A stretch of DNA of 64,000 bases from Bacteroidota bacterium (GCA_016868585.1 VGGR01000001.1:248001-312000); one strand, 5' to 3'; positions 16,784 to 26,510 are shown, counted from the stretch's first letter. Translations and numbers: made by a program. The notes: generated from the sequence alone by a model not told the origin.

Positions 16784-19159
16784 ATGGAATCGCCCAGCCA
16801 GGAAAAACTGTCCTTTGAACTGTTTAAAAACAATGTCTTAGGGGATTATAAGCTTGCCTGCCTAAGCCGCGAAATCAGCTTGTTGGGACGCAAAGAGGTC
16901 TTGGGTGGGAAAGCCAAGTTTGGAATTTTTGGAGATGGGAAAGAAGTAGCGCAGGTGGCCATGTCTAAATTTTTTAAACTCGGCGATTTCAGGAGTGGTT
17001 ACTACAGAGATCAAACATTTGTGCTGGCTAGTGGTATGGGCACCGGGGAACAATTATTTGCCCAGTTGTATGCAGATGCTGACCTGGGCCGTGAGCCTTT
17101 TAGCGGTGGGCGTCAAATGAATAATTTCTTTGCCAGCCCTTTTTTAGATGCAACCGGCGAATGGCTTGATGTAACAAAAACAAAAAATAGCTCAAGCGAT
17201 ATTGCTCCAACAGCGGGGCAAATGCCGCGAGCACTCGGATTGGCACATGCTTCCAGTTTGTTTAGAAACATACCCTCACTACAATCCTTTGCACATTTAT
17301 CAAAAAAAGGGAACGAGGTTTGTTTTGCAACCATTGGGGATGCCTCAACCAGCGAAGGACATTTTTGGGAAACAATAAATGCGGCAACGGTTCTACAAGT
17401 TCCATTGGTGGTTTTTGTTTGGGATGACGGATATGGAATATCTGTTCCAAAAGAATATCAAACTGCAAAAGGCTCAATCTCTGCCGCACTGTCTGGAATG
17501 CAGCGAACTGCAGCTGAAACTGGATTGCATCTTGTTCGTGTCAAAGGTTGGGATTACGCCGGATTATGTGAGGCTTTTGAAGATGGAATAAGACTGGCCA
17601 GAGAGCAACATATTCCTGTTTTATTCCATGTGGAGGAAGTAACGCAACCGCAAGGACATTCTACTTCAGGCAGTCATGAAAGATATAAGTCTTCGGAACG
17701 GTTGGAATGGGAGAAAAATTGGGACGGGTTGGTAAAAATGAAAGAGTGGCTTCTTTCAAATGGATTAGCGAAAGAGGATGAGTTAGCAATGATTCAAACA
17801 GCGGCAAAAGAAGAAGCAAAAGCTGCAAGGGATAATGCCTGGAATTCTTACTTGGCTCCACTCAAGCAAATGGTTGCCCATGCGGTGGCTGAAATCAATA
17901 AAACAGCCGCAAGTGTGCCGGCCATTAAAGAAAAACTATCTCAGCTCATAACTGAAATAGAGGCTAAACGTGATCCATTTAGAAGAGATATACTTCGCGC
18001 ACTATATCGGGCTATTCAATGGGCAACCCCTTTTGGCGGAGCCGACAGTTTGCAAGCCACTTATCAAAGTCTGAAACATGAAGGAGAAAAAATTTATAAT
18101 AGCTATCTCTATGACGAGGGCCCAAAGAGTGCTTTAAAAATTACGGAGGTTAAACCAACTTTTGGAAATGATCCCGTTTTGGTCAATGGTTTTGAAGTAT
18201 TGAATCGGTTTTTCGATGAACAATTTTCGGTTAATTCGCGATTGATAGCCTTTGGCGAGGACTTGGGAAAAATCGGGGATGTCAACCAGGGCTTTAGTGG
18301 TTTACAGGAAAAACATGGTAAAGACAGAATTTTTGACACGGGTATTCGTGAACTTACTATTATAGGCAGTGGCATTGGTTTAGCCTTACGAGGTCTTCGC
18401 CCAATTGCGGAAATACAATATCTCGATTACCTGTTATATGGGTTACAGCCGCTGAGTGATGATGTAGCCACCCTTCATTACCGCACTTGTGGCAAACAGG
18501 CTTGCCCTTTGATTGTACGTACACGTGGACACCGCTTAGAGGGAATTTGGCATAGCGGTTCTCCAATGGGGATGATCATTAACTCGCTTAGAGGCATGCA
18601 TGTTTGCGTGCCACGTAATATGACGCAGGCTGCCGGAATGTACAATACGCTACTTCAAAGTAATGATCCCGGCTTGGTCATTGAATGTTTGAATGGGTAT
18701 CGTTTAAAAGAAAAGCTTCCTACTAATTTGCTTGAACTCACCGTGCCACTTGGGGTGCCTGAAATTATCAAGGAAGGGGATGATATTACCATTGTGTCCT
18801 ATGGATCTACTTTGCGTATAGTAGAAGAAGCGGCCCTTATTTTAGAAGAAGATGGAATCAGTTGTGAGATTGTGGATGTACAAACCTTATTGCCTTTCGA
18901 CCTACCTCAACTAACCTTGCAGTCATTAAAAAAGACTAATCGAATTTTATTCGTGGATGAAGATGTGCCAGGCGGAGCCGCTTCATATCTCTTTAATAAA
19001 GTGATGGAAGAGCAGGGGGGATATCGGTATTTGGATGTTGCACCACGCACGCTAACCGCAAAGGCGCATAGGCCTGCTTATGGCAGTGATGGTGATTATT
19101 TTAGCAAACCCAATGCTGAAGAAATTGAGCAGGTGATTCGGGAAATGATGGTTGAGTAA
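16784..19159 (+). CDS. 2-oxoacid dehydrogenase E1 component, fused alpha and beta subunits
   Basis: Thiamine-diphosphate-dependent E1, 791 aa, which decarboxylates a 2-oxoacid (branched-chain 2-oxoacid or pyruvate) and passes the acyl group to the E2 lipoyl domain. The alpha half has the ThDP/Mg motif starting GDASTSEGHFWE near residue 185 and the phosphorylation-loop-like GHSTSGSHERYKS. The beta half begins near residue 460 with GEDLGKIGDVNQG, FDTGIRELTIIGSGIGLAL and the transketolase C-terminal domain (VDVQTLLPFD). E1 alpha and beta are usually separate proteins; here they form one chain, an arrangement also known from other Bacteroidota. No E2 or E3 gene is adjacent, so substrate choice is open. 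Converges with yebC, 5 bases apart. Confidence 0.9.
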   Translation: MESPSQEKLSFELFKNNVLGDYKLACLSREISLLGRKEVLGGKAKFGIFGDGKEVAQVAMSKFFKLGDFRSGYYRDQTFVLASGMGTGEQLFAQLYADADLGREPFSGGRQMNNFFASPFLDATGEWLDVTKTKNSSSDIAPTAGQMPRALGLAHASSLFRNIPSLQSFAHLSKKGNEVCFATIGDASTSEGHFWETINAATVLQVPLVVFVWDDGYGISVPKEYQTAKGSISAALSGMQRTAAETGLHLVRVKGWDYAGLCEAFEDGIRLAREQHIPVLFHVEEVTQPQGHSTSGSHERYKSSERLEWEKNWDGLVKMKEWLLSNGLAKEDELAMIQTAAKEEAKAARDNAWNSYLAPLKQMVAHAVAEINKTAASVPAIKEKLSQLITEIEAKRDPFRRDILRALYRAIQWATPFGGADSLQATYQSLKHEGEKIYNSYLYDEGPKSALKITEVKPTFGNDPVLVNGFEVLNRFFDEQFSVNSRLIAFGEDLGKIGDVNQGFSGLQEKHGKDRIFDTGIRELTIIGSGIGLALRGLRPIAEIQYLDYLLYGLQPLSDDVATLHYRTCGKQACPLIVRTRGHRLEGIWHSGSPMGMIINSLRGMHVCVPRNMTQAAGMYNTLLQSNDPGLVIECLNGYRLKEKLPTNLLELTVPLGVPEIIKEGDDITIVSYGSTLRIVEEAALILEEDGISCEIVDVQTLLPFDLPQLTLQSLKKTNRILFVDEDVPGGAASYLFNKVMEEQGGYRYLDVAPRTLTAKAHRPAYGSDGDYFSKPNAEEIEQVIREMMVE

Positions 19160-19164
19160 ATTTA

Positions 19165-19887
19165 CTAGGCCATATTATGAAACACCTTTTGCACGTCATC
19201 ATCCTGCTCCAACTTTTCAATCAGCTTACTTACTTCCTCTGCTTGTTGATCCGAAACAGGTACGGTTACAGAGGGCATCCATTCTACTTCTGCACTGAGC
19301 GGCGTAATAGAGCGATCTTCCAACGCTTTTTGCATATTGCCAAAATCAGTAAATCCACAACGCAGTACCAGAATCTCCTCCTGGTTTTCTCCGGTGCTTT
19401 CTCCTAATTCCTCCAGTCCCGCATCGATGAGTTCCAATTCAAGTTCTTCTGCATGTAATCCCTCTGGTTTTAATTTGAACACACCCATTTTTTTAAACTG
19501 GAATGCCACGCTGCCACTATTACCTAAACTGCCACCTCCTTTGTTAAAATGCGATTTTACATTTGCCACTGTTCTCACGTGATTATCGGTAGCCGTTTCG
19601 ACCAGAATGGCTACTCCATTTGGTCCGTACCCTTCATAGAGAATTTCGTCATAATTGGCCATTTCCTTACCCAGCGCTCGCTTGATAGCAGCTTCCACAC
19701 GATCCTTGGGCATGTTGACGCTCTTGGCGTTTTGGACGCAGCGTCTTAGGGCGGGGTTGGTGTTGGGGTCAGTACCTCCTGCTTTAACAGCAATTACAAT
19801 TTCTTTTCCAATTCGGGTGAACTGCTTGGCCATGCGGTCCCAACGGGCAAACATGGTCGATTTGCGTACTTCAAAAATGCGTCCCAT
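19165..19887 (-). CDS. YebC/PmpR/TACO1 family protein
   Basis: A 240-aa cytoplasmic protein of the universal YebC family, annotated historically as a DNA-binding regulator and more recently linked to translation of difficult (for example polyproline) sequences. Family signatures are [65 protein letters not shown], and [17 protein letters not shown]. The N-terminus [19 protein letters not shown] replaces the usual SKWANIKHRK block but keeps the basic character. Length is normal. Located between the convergent E1 gene and an upstream amino acid permease in the same direction, 28 bases away. Confidence 0.92.
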   Translation of the reverse strand: MGRIFEVRKSTMFARWDRMAKQFTRIGKEIVIAVKAGGTDPNTNPALRRCVQNAKSVNMPKDRVEAAIKRALGKEMANYDEILYEGYGPNGVAILVETATDNHVRTVANVKSHFNKGGGSLGNSGSVAFQFKKMGVFKLKPEGLHAEELELELIDAGLEELGESTGENQEEILVLRCGFTDFGNMQKALEDRSITPLSAEVEWMPSVTVPVSDQQAEEVSKLIEKLEQDDDVQKVFHNMA

Positions 19888-19915
19888 GAAAAATCAATTT
19901 CAGGGCTGCAAACTA

Positions 19916-21409
19916 CTACTTCTTTAGCTTACTATGCTGTCGACTATAGGCAAAATAAACAACCAGTCCGATGGCCATCCACAGGAAGGCAACCTTCAAC
20001 GTTTGCCTATCCAGCCCTACAATCATAGCGGTGCAAATAACGACCCCCAGTGTACATACAACGGGTACCAATGGGGTTTTGAATGGACGCTCGATCTCAG
20101 GAGATTTAACGCGAAGGATCCAAACCCCTATACTTACCAGTACAAAAGCAAAAAGTGTTCCAAAGCTGGTTAAATCTCCAGCCATATGGCCAGGAACAAA
20201 AGCGGCAAAACCACCTACAAAAAGGAAAAGAATCCAATTTGCTTTATAAGGGGTTTTAAATTTAGGATGCAGTACGCCAAACGCTTTTGGAATTAATCCA
20301 TCGTTACTCATGGTGTAGAATATTCGGCTTTGCCCCATTAACATTACCAAAATCACAGAGGAGAATCCAGCTAAGATGGCAACAGTTACTGCATTGGCCA
20401 ACCATTGATAATTGGTCATATAGGTGCTGATTGCATAAGCCACAGATGCTTCACGGCCTTTTTCAGGATCTACAAAGTCTGTCCAAGGTGCCACACCTGT
20501 CAGCACGTGACCAAACAAAATGTATAGAATAGTACATATCACTAATGAGCCTAAAATGCCGATTGGCATATCACGTTTAGGGTTTTTAGCTTCTTGCGCG
20601 GCAGTACTCACGGCATCAAAGCCAATAAAGGCAAAGAATACAATAGCCGCACCACCTAACACTCCACCCCATCCGTGTTTGTTCCAGCCACTATAGTCTG
20701 CAATAATTTTTCCAGCTTGATCAGCAATAGGAGCAGTACCAGCAGGAATCAAATAGGGAGTATGATTTTCAGGAAGAATAAACTGCCAGCCGATTACGAT
20801 AAAAAGGATAACAATGGCCACTTTAATAAATACAATCACAGCATTTACCAAGGCGGATTCTTGTGTGCCTTTAATCAACAATAAAGTAAGGGCCAATAGT
20901 ATAATTAATGCAGGTGCATTTATGATTCCCTCATGATAAACACCCGCCGAATCAGTAAAACTTTCAAATGGTGAGTGACACCATTCATAGGGGATGGAAC
21001 CTCCCAATAGCTTGTTCAGGTACTCGCTCCAGGCAATTGAGACAGTAGCGGCCCCTAAAGCATACTCCATGATAAGAGCCCAACCGATGATCCAAGCGAT
21101 CAGCTCGCCCATGGTCACATAGGAGTAAGCATAGGCACTTCCTGCAATGGGTATCATGGATGCAAACTCTGCATAGCAAAGTCCGGCAAAGGCACATCCA
21201 ATCGCGGCAACAATAAATGAAAGGGTAACGGCAGGACCAGCAGCCTGACCGGCCGCTGCTGCAGTACGAACAAACAGTCCGGCACCAATAATGGCACCAA
21301 TACCCAGGGCAATTAAATTCGTGGCACCAAGGGTTCTTTTTAATCCTTTTTCACTGTCTACCGCTTGGGCAAGAATTTGATCCAAGGACTTTTTTGCAAA
21401 CAAACTCAT
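19916..21409 (-). CDS. APC family amino acid permease, cationic amino acid transporter type
   Basis: Inner-membrane transporter of 497 aa with about 12 membrane spans. The first helix carries the APC substrate-site motif IGAIIGAGLFV, preceded by the amphipathic LKRTLGATNLIALG that is characteristic of the CAT subgroup (2.A.3.3, YfnA/GkApcT-like). GFDAVSTAAQEAKNPKRDMPIGI in helix 6 is another CAT hallmark. Likely substrates are cationic or neutral amino acids; which ones cannot be decided. It lies directly downstream of a second APC permease (58-base gap) and may be cotranscribed with it. Confidence 0.9.
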   Translation of the reverse strand: MSLFAKKSLDQILAQAVDSEKGLKRTLGATNLIALGIGAIIGAGLFVRTAAAAGQAAGPAVTLSFIVAAIGCAFAGLCYAEFASMIPIAGSAYAYSYVTMGELIAWIIGWALIMEYALGAATVSIAWSEYLNKLLGGSIPYEWCHSPFESFTDSAGVYHEGIINAPALIILLALTLLLIKGTQESALVNAVIVFIKVAIVILFIVIGWQFILPENHTPYLIPAGTAPIADQAGKIIADYSGWNKHGWGGVLGGAAIVFFAFIGFDAVSTAAQEAKNPKRDMPIGILGSLVICTILYILFGHVLTGVAPWTDFVDPEKGREASVAYAISTYMTNYQWLANAVTVAILAGFSSVILVMLMGQSRIFYTMSNDGLIPKAFGVLHPKFKTPYKANWILFLFVGGFAAFVPGHMAGDLTSFGTLFAFVLVSIGVWILRVKSPEIERPFKTPLVPVVCTLGVVICTAMIVGLDRQTLKVAFLWMAIGLVVYFAYSRQHSKLKK

Positions 21410-21467
21410 GCGTTGGTTTTTAGGAGTTCTAAGATAAGAAATGCAGGCCTAAACTCTCAATTTTCGA

Positions 21468-22901
21468 TTATTCATCCTTTTTTTGGCGGGCAAGGGCCAG
21501 GTAATACAGCGGCACCCCCAATAAAACAATGATTAACCCTGGCCAGGTAAACTCAGGTTTATAGATGATCAGCAAAATGCAAAAAATTGCTCCCATTAGC
21601 ATGTAAAGACCTGGTAATATTGGATAACCGACTGCTTTATAGGGTCGTTCCGCATTCGGTTGCTTTTTTCTGAGTATAAAAATCCCTGCAATGGTGAGCA
21701 TATAAAAAAGCACCACTACAAATGAAATCATATCTAAGAGTTGTCCGTATTGACCACTTAAGCTCCAGATGGCTGCAACAATACATTGTACCCATAGGGC
21801 CACCTGTGGTACAGCTTGTTTATTTAATGTTCCTGCTTGCTTGAAAAATAATCCGTCTTTGGCCATAGTATAATAAACGCGTGCCCCAGCCATTATAAGA
21901 CCGTTATTGCATCCAAAGGTTGAGATCATGATCAATACAGCAATTAATGTGGTGCCAAAAGCAGGGAAGATAATGTTTGCAGCTGCAACAGCCACTCGAT
22001 CATCTGCCGGGAAAGCTAAATCCTTTAATGGTAATACATGTAAGTACATTAAGTTGGCAGAAACGTAAATGGCAGTAACAATTAATGTGCCTAACAATAA
22101 GCTAAGCCCAATATTTCTTTTGGGATTTTTCATTTCCCCTGCAATAAAAGTCACATTGTTCCAAGCGTCGCTGCTAAAAATAGAACCTACCATGGCTGCT
22201 GCAATAGCACCCATTAACGCGGCTCCTCCAATGGGGGTCCATGATGTTGGTAAAAGACCACCTGCACTATCTTTAGTGCCCAAATCCTGCGCAGCTTGAA
22301 ATCCGGTTGCCCAGTTTTGACTCCAGTAGCTGTTTTTTACCAAAAAGAATCCAAATATGATCAATCCAAAGAGCGCAATCAGTTTTGCGCTGGTGAAAAT
22401 AGTCTGGATTAATTTTCCTTCTTTAACGCCCCGGGAATTGATATAGGTTAGCAAAGCAATGATAAAAATTGCCACTAATTGCCCGGCATATACTTTGGTG
22501 ATGCCGGCATCAATAAGGAGATAGTTGTTACCAAGTTCCGGAATCAGGTAAGCGAGAAACTTGGAGAATGCCACACCCACTGCGGCAATAGAAGCAGTTT
22601 GAATTACAGCAAAAAAACTCCAACCAAATAAAAATCCCATAAGTGGGTTGTAGGCCTCTTTCAAATACACATACTGGCCACCCGCTTTGGGAAACATACC
22701 ACTCAACTCTCCATAGCTGAGGGCTGCAATCAAGGTCATAAAGCCTGTGAGTAACCAAACTGCCACCAGCCATCCGGCACTCCCCACATTTCGTGTTATA
22801 TCTGCGCTGACAATAAAAATTCCGGATCCTATCATAGACCCGGCAACAATCATAGTGCCGTCAAGTAAGCCCAACGTGGGTTTAAAAGTAGAAGTAGACA
22901 T
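21468..22901 (-). CDS. APC family amino acid permease, LAT-like
   Basis: Inner-membrane amino acid transporter, 477 aa, about 12 spans. Helix 1 has the unwound substrate motif GSMIGSGIFIV. SYGELSGMFPKAGGQYVYLKEAYNP in helices 2-3 and FSSDAWNNVTFIAGEMKNPKRNI in helices 6-7 place it nearer to the L-type amino acid transporter/SteT group than to the adjacent CAT-like gene. The two are therefore different APC subfamilies rather than a recent tandem duplication. Divergent from the DAACS symporter at 23.0 kb, forming a transporter cluster. Substrate unknown. Confidence 0.88.
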   Translation of the reverse strand: MSTSTFKPTLGLLDGTMIVAGSMIGSGIFIVSADITRNVGSAGWLVAVWLLTGFMTLIAALSYGELSGMFPKAGGQYVYLKEAYNPLMGFLFGWSFFAVIQTASIAAVGVAFSKFLAYLIPELGNNYLLIDAGITKVYAGQLVAIFIIALLTYINSRGVKEGKLIQTIFTSAKLIALFGLIIFGFFLVKNSYWSQNWATGFQAAQDLGTKDSAGGLLPTSWTPIGGAALMGAIAAAMVGSIFSSDAWNNVTFIAGEMKNPKRNIGLSLLLGTLIVTAIYVSANLMYLHVLPLKDLAFPADDRVAVAAANIIFPAFGTTLIAVLIMISTFGCNNGLIMAGARVYYTMAKDGLFFKQAGTLNKQAVPQVALWVQCIVAAIWSLSGQYGQLLDMISFVVVLFYMLTIAGIFILRKKQPNAERPYKAVGYPILPGLYMLMGAIFCILLIIYKPEFTWPGLIIVLLGVPLYYLALARQKKDE

Positions 22902-23029
22902 CTCTATTGGAATTTGTCTGGTAAGATAATCAATTCCAATCTACAGTATAGGCTTCGCTGCTCTTGAAAATTTTTCAGTGCCATTTTTTTTACCGATTTT
23001 CGAATTCTTGCCTATTTAAACGAATTGTT

Positions 23030-24268
23030 ATGCAGCCTAAAAGCCGTCTCACCCAATATATCCTGCTGGCCATGTTACTTGGAGTTGTAGTGGGGTACTT
23101 GGTTCATACTAATGCATCACCCGATTTTATCAAATCCTTTGCTGCCCAGATTAAACTTTTAGGGAAAGTGTTTATCCGGCTGGTTCAAATGATTATTGCT
23201 CCGCTGGTTTTTGCCACATTGGTGGTTGGAATAGCCAAGTTGGGAGATCTTAAGGCTGTGGGCCGTGTAGGCGGTAAATCTATATTGTGGTTTATTTCTG
23301 CCTCATTGGTGTCGTTAAGCATTGGGTTAATACTTGTCAATATTTTAAAGCCAGGCACATTTATAGATCTGGCGCATGCAGATACGGATGGAGTAAAAGA
23401 TCTGCTCACCAAAAAGCAAGAGTTTTCTGTAGAGAAATTTGTAGAACATGTAATTCCCCGAAGTTTTGTGGAGGCAATGGCTACTAACGAGGTATTGCAA
23501 CTTGTTGTCTTTTCCTTATTCTTTGGTGTGGCCACAACAGCAATGGGAGAAACGGCTCAGCCAGTTATCAAAGCGTTGGATGCTGTTTCACATATTATTC
23601 TAAAAATGGTGGGGTATGTAATGAATTTTGCTCCTTACGGAGTGTTTGGGGCATTGGCCGCTGTGGTGGCAGCAAAAGGGTTGGGCATCTTTCAGTTTTA
23701 CATCATCTACTTTTTATACTTTCTAATTGGGATTGCAATTCTATGGTTACTACTACTAGCTGTGGGTTATTTAATCATTGGAAAGCGAATGGCCGGTTTG
23801 TTGCGTCATATCGGCACTCCTTTGCTAATTGCATTTAGCACAACAAGTAGTGAAGCGGTATTCCCTAAATTAACGGAAGAATTAGAGCGGTTTGGTTGCC
23901 CGAATAAAATTGTATCCTTTGTGTTGCCCTTAGGTTACTCCTTTAATCTGGACGGCAGTATGATGTATATGACTTTTGCCAGTTTGGCAATTGCGCAGGC
24001 TTACAGCATTGAACTGGGCCTGGGTACTCAGATTACTATGCTACTGGTATTGATGCTCACCAGCAAGGGGATTGCAGGCGTTCCCAGGGCCTCTCTGGTT
24101 ATTGTTTTAGCAACCTGCTCTATGTTTGGGATTCCTCCGGAGGGGGTGGCTTTAATTTTGCCAATTGATCACTTTTGTGATATGTTTCGTTCAGCAACAA
24201 ACGTGGTAGGCAATGCTTTGGCCACCACTGCTTTGAGTAAATGGGAAGGAGAACTGAAGCAATCTTAA
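23030..24268 (+). CDS. Dicarboxylate/amino acid:cation symporter (DAACS family), second copy
   Basis: Inner-membrane symporter, 412 aa. The ATG at 23030 was chosen because MQPKSRLTQYILLAMLLGVVVGY is the usual family N-terminus; the track start at 22964 adds an unlikely extension. The signature elements are STTSSEAVFPKL, SFNLDGSMMYMTFA, MLTSKGIAGVPRASLV and the substrate-site region PIDHFCDMFRSATNVVGNALAT. In this copy the reentrant loop is STTSS and helix 8 has DMFRSATNV. These fit glutamate/aspartate-type members more than the DRFMSEAR copy at 5.8 kb, so the two probably have different substrates. DedA and MFS genes follow. Confidence 0.9.
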   Translation: MQPKSRLTQYILLAMLLGVVVGYLVHTNASPDFIKSFAAQIKLLGKVFIRLVQMIIAPLVFATLVVGIAKLGDLKAVGRVGGKSILWFISASLVSLSIGLILVNILKPGTFIDLAHADTDGVKDLLTKKQEFSVEKFVEHVIPRSFVEAMATNEVLQLVVFSLFFGVATTAMGETAQPVIKALDAVSHIILKMVGYVMNFAPYGVFGALAAVVAAKGLGIFQFYIIYFLYFLIGIAILWLLLLAVGYLIIGKRMAGLLRHIGTPLLIAFSTTSSEAVFPKLTEELERFGCPNKIVSFVLPLGYSFNLDGSMMYMTFASLAIAQAYSIELGLGTQITMLLVLMLTSKGIAGVPRASLVIVLATCSMFGIPPEGVALILPIDHFCDMFRSATNVVGNALATTALSKWEGELKQS

Positions 24269-24281
24269 TTAATTATTAAGC

Positions 24282-25016
24282 ATGTTTTTAACAGTACTGG
24301 CCTCTTTTCATTGGACCGATTTGCTACAGCCTCAATTCTATCTTGAAAATGGTGGACTATGGCTTTTGCTTTTTGTGGTATTTGCTGAAACCGGCTTGTT
24401 TATGGGGTTTTTCCTTCCTGGCGATTCGTTATTATTTGTTGCAGGAATTTACGCACGTACAATGACTACAAGCGCAGGAGAAGTGGTTCCAGGCTTAGCG
24501 CATCAATTTCTAAATCTGATTGGATTAGGTACTCTCCAAAATGAGTGGATTGATCTGTTTGTGCTTTCAGGCCTTATAGCAGTGGCAGGTATTTTGGGAA
24601 ATAGTGTGGGGTACTGGACGGGTCAAAAAGTGGGCCCTGCTATGTACGAATGGGAGGATCGCTTGCTTTTCAAGAAAAAATATCTTTTTCAAGCCAGGAA
24701 TTTTTATCAAAAACATGGGGGACTAGCTGTTATCGGAGCACGTTTTCTTCCATTGATACGAACTTTTGCGCCTATAGTAGCCGGGATCGTGCAAATGGAT
24801 AGACAGAGGTTCCATTTTTTCAATGTGGTGGGTTCTATTTCATGGGTTGTATCTATGATATTCTCTGGATATTTTCTACAGAAATGGATCTTAACTCAAT
24901 TTGGGTTTGATTTAAAAGAACATTTAGAGGGAATCGTTTTAGTTATAGTTTTAGTAACCACAGCGCCTGTTTTGTTCAAAATGATTAGGGGAAATATTGC
25001 TGAGAGAAAGCAATAA
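24282..25016 (+). CDS. DedA family (SNARE-associated/VTT domain) membrane protein
   Basis: A 244-aa inner-membrane protein of the DedA superfamily. Members include undecaprenyl-phosphate and phospholipid flippases needed for envelope homeostasis. Family motifs are FAETGLFMGFFLPGDSLLF near residues 35-53, GNSVGYWTGQKVGP near residue 107, and the signature GARFLPLIRTFAPIVAG near residues 151-167 with the essential acidic/Arg residues. C-terminal hydrophobic helix before residue 240. Starts 13 bases after the DAACS gene and is followed within 7 bases by the MFS gene, so probably an operon of three. Which lipid it moves is unknown. Confidence 0.9.
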   Translation: MFLTVLASFHWTDLLQPQFYLENGGLWLLLFVVFAETGLFMGFFLPGDSLLFVAGIYARTMTTSAGEVVPGLAHQFLNLIGLGTLQNEWIDLFVLSGLIAVAGILGNSVGYWTGQKVGPAMYEWEDRLLFKKKYLFQARNFYQKHGGLAVIGARFLPLIRTFAPIVAGIVQMDRQRFHFFNVVGSISWVVSMIFSGYFLQKWILTQFGFDLKEHLEGIVLVIVLVTTAPVLFKMIRGNIAERKQ

Positions 25017-25023
25017 GAATCGT

Positions 25024-26253
25024 ATGCGTCAAAAACATTCCATCTTTAATCTGGCAGTTGTTGTTGCGGCGTTGGGCTATTTTGTTGACATCTATGATTT
25101 ATTATTATTCAGCATCATTCGTGTGCCAAGCTTAGAGGCACTGGGATTGTCTACAGTCGATGTAAAAACCAACGGCGAACAAATTCTTCAATGGCAAATG
25201 TGGGGTTTGTTGGTTGGGGGAATTGTTTCTGGAATAATAGGAGATAAGCGGGGAAGGCTCAGTGTATTGTTTGGGTCTATTACACTTTATTCGCTGGCTA
25301 ACATTGCTAACGGCTTTGTTGAAACCGTAGATCAATACAAATGGATCAGATTTGTAGCAGGATTAGGTTTGGCCGGGGAGTTAGGTGCTGGTATAACACT
25401 GGTTGCAGAAATTGTTCCAAAGGCCAAGAGGGGAGTGGCTACGTCGTTAGTGGCAGGAATTGGCCTTACCGGTGCAGTCTTAGCCTATTTCATGAAAGAG
25501 TTATTTGATTGGCGAACTTGTTACTTCATTGGAGGTGGTTTGGGAATTCTGCTGCTTTTACTTCGTGTTTCTGTTTTTGAGTCTGGGCTTTACAATCAAG
25601 TAAAGACAAAAAAAGTAATGCGGGGTAATTTCCTATCATTTTTTACCAACGCTGATCGCTTCAGGCGTTATTTGTTAGGGATATTGATTGGGCTTCCCAC
25701 TTGGTTTGTAATTGGCGTACTGGTTACATTTTCTAATGATTTTGCAAAAGAGTTTGGAATTACTGAAAAGATCGATCCTGGAAAGGCAATTATGTTTGCC
25801 TATGCTGCCATTTCACTGGGAGATATTTTAATAGGCTTAATTAGTCAACAATTCCAAAGTCGCAAAAAGGCGTTGTTTATTTTTTATGCTATCACCATCT
25901 TATTCATGGTGGCGTACTTTACGTTGCTTTGGGAAGGTACTGCCACGCAGCTTTATTGGATATGTGCCGGATTGGGCTTTGGCACTGGCTTTTGGGCCAT
26001 CTTTGTGACCATGGGCGCCGAGCAATTTGGAACAAATCTTAGAGCCACAGCGGCTACCACCATTCCCAATATGGTCAGAGGGATGCTTGCTGTATTTATT
26101 TTGCCGTTGTTCAAATGGCTTGAGCACTTGCCCGCGCTAGACTATGTTGATGCGGGGATCTATACAGGAGTAATTATTATGACAATAACTCTTCTGGCAG
26201 CTGCATTAACACGCGAAACATTTCATAAGGATCTAGATTATTTGGAAGAGTAG
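25024..26253 (+). CDS. MFS transporter
   Basis: Inner-membrane major facilitator of 409 aa, about 12 spans. The track start at 24997 overlaps dedA; the ATG at 25024 gives MRQKHSIFNLAVVVAALGYFVDIYD, in which the Asp residues in helix 1 are typical of the sugar/metabolite:proton symporter group. The loop 2-3 motif appears as GIIGDKRGRL, and GLAGELGAGITLVAEIVPKAKRG is the corresponding second signature. NLRATAATTIPNMVRG in the C-terminal half is seen in many Bacteroidota MFS proteins. Substrate cannot be assigned. Last gene of the DAACS-DedA-MFS run. Confidence 0.88.
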   Translation: MRQKHSIFNLAVVVAALGYFVDIYDLLLFSIIRVPSLEALGLSTVDVKTNGEQILQWQMWGLLVGGIVSGIIGDKRGRLSVLFGSITLYSLANIANGFVETVDQYKWIRFVAGLGLAGELGAGITLVAEIVPKAKRGVATSLVAGIGLTGAVLAYFMKELFDWRTCYFIGGGLGILLLLLRVSVFESGLYNQVKTKKVMRGNFLSFFTNADRFRRYLLGILIGLPTWFVIGVLVTFSNDFAKEFGITEKIDPGKAIMFAYAAISLGDILIGLISQQFQSRKKALFIFYAITILFMVAYFTLLWEGTATQLYWICAGLGFGTGFWAIFVTMGAEQFGTNLRATAATTIPNMVRGMLAVFILPLFKWLEHLPALDYVDAGIYTGVIIMTITLLAAALTRETFHKDLDYLEE

Positions 26254-26255
26254 AT

Positions 26256-26363
26256 CTATAGCTTCTCACTCAACTCAAGCCACCTCAGTTCTTTTTGATC
26301 CAGATTTTTTATTACCAGTTCAAGTTCTAACGCTAGCGGTAGCTCCTGGTTCCAATCATCTCT
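26256..26363 (-). pseudogene. Remnant of an ABC-F ATPase C-terminus
   Basis: On the minus strand about 35 codons read DDWNQELPLALE, then LDQKELRWLELSEKL and a stop. The ending with RWLELSE is the characteristic extreme C-terminus of ABC-F (Uup/EttA-like) ATPases. Immediately upstream in this frame are three stop codons, and no ATPase domain is present anywhere in the window, so this is the tail of a deleted or decayed gene. The segment lies between the convergent MFS and amidohydrolase genes. The match is from memory of the family, not an alignment. Confidence 0.55.
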
Positions 26364-26384
26364 CCTTTACTAATTCTACCTAGG

Positions 26385-26510
26385 TTATTGACCGGGATTG
26401 GGGTAGAACCTCCGGGTAACCACCGTAAAATAGCCGTATTTCTGCTTTTTCAAAACCATTGGTTGGTAGCTATCTGGTAAAGGTCCAATATAGCCATGCG
26501 GAACAACGTA
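26385..26510 (-). other. Protein-like 41-codon open fragment, probable gene debris
   Basis: Minus strand, bounded by a stop at each end and lacking a sensible start: it reads YVVPHGYIGPLPDSYQPM, then KKQKYGYFTVVTRRFYPNPGQ. The composition is more protein-like than a random frame, but the other two minus-strand frames here are also open for 25-40 codons, so this is weak. Together with the ABC-F tail it fills the 273-base gap 26254-26526, in which I see no intact gene. Confidence 0.25.
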
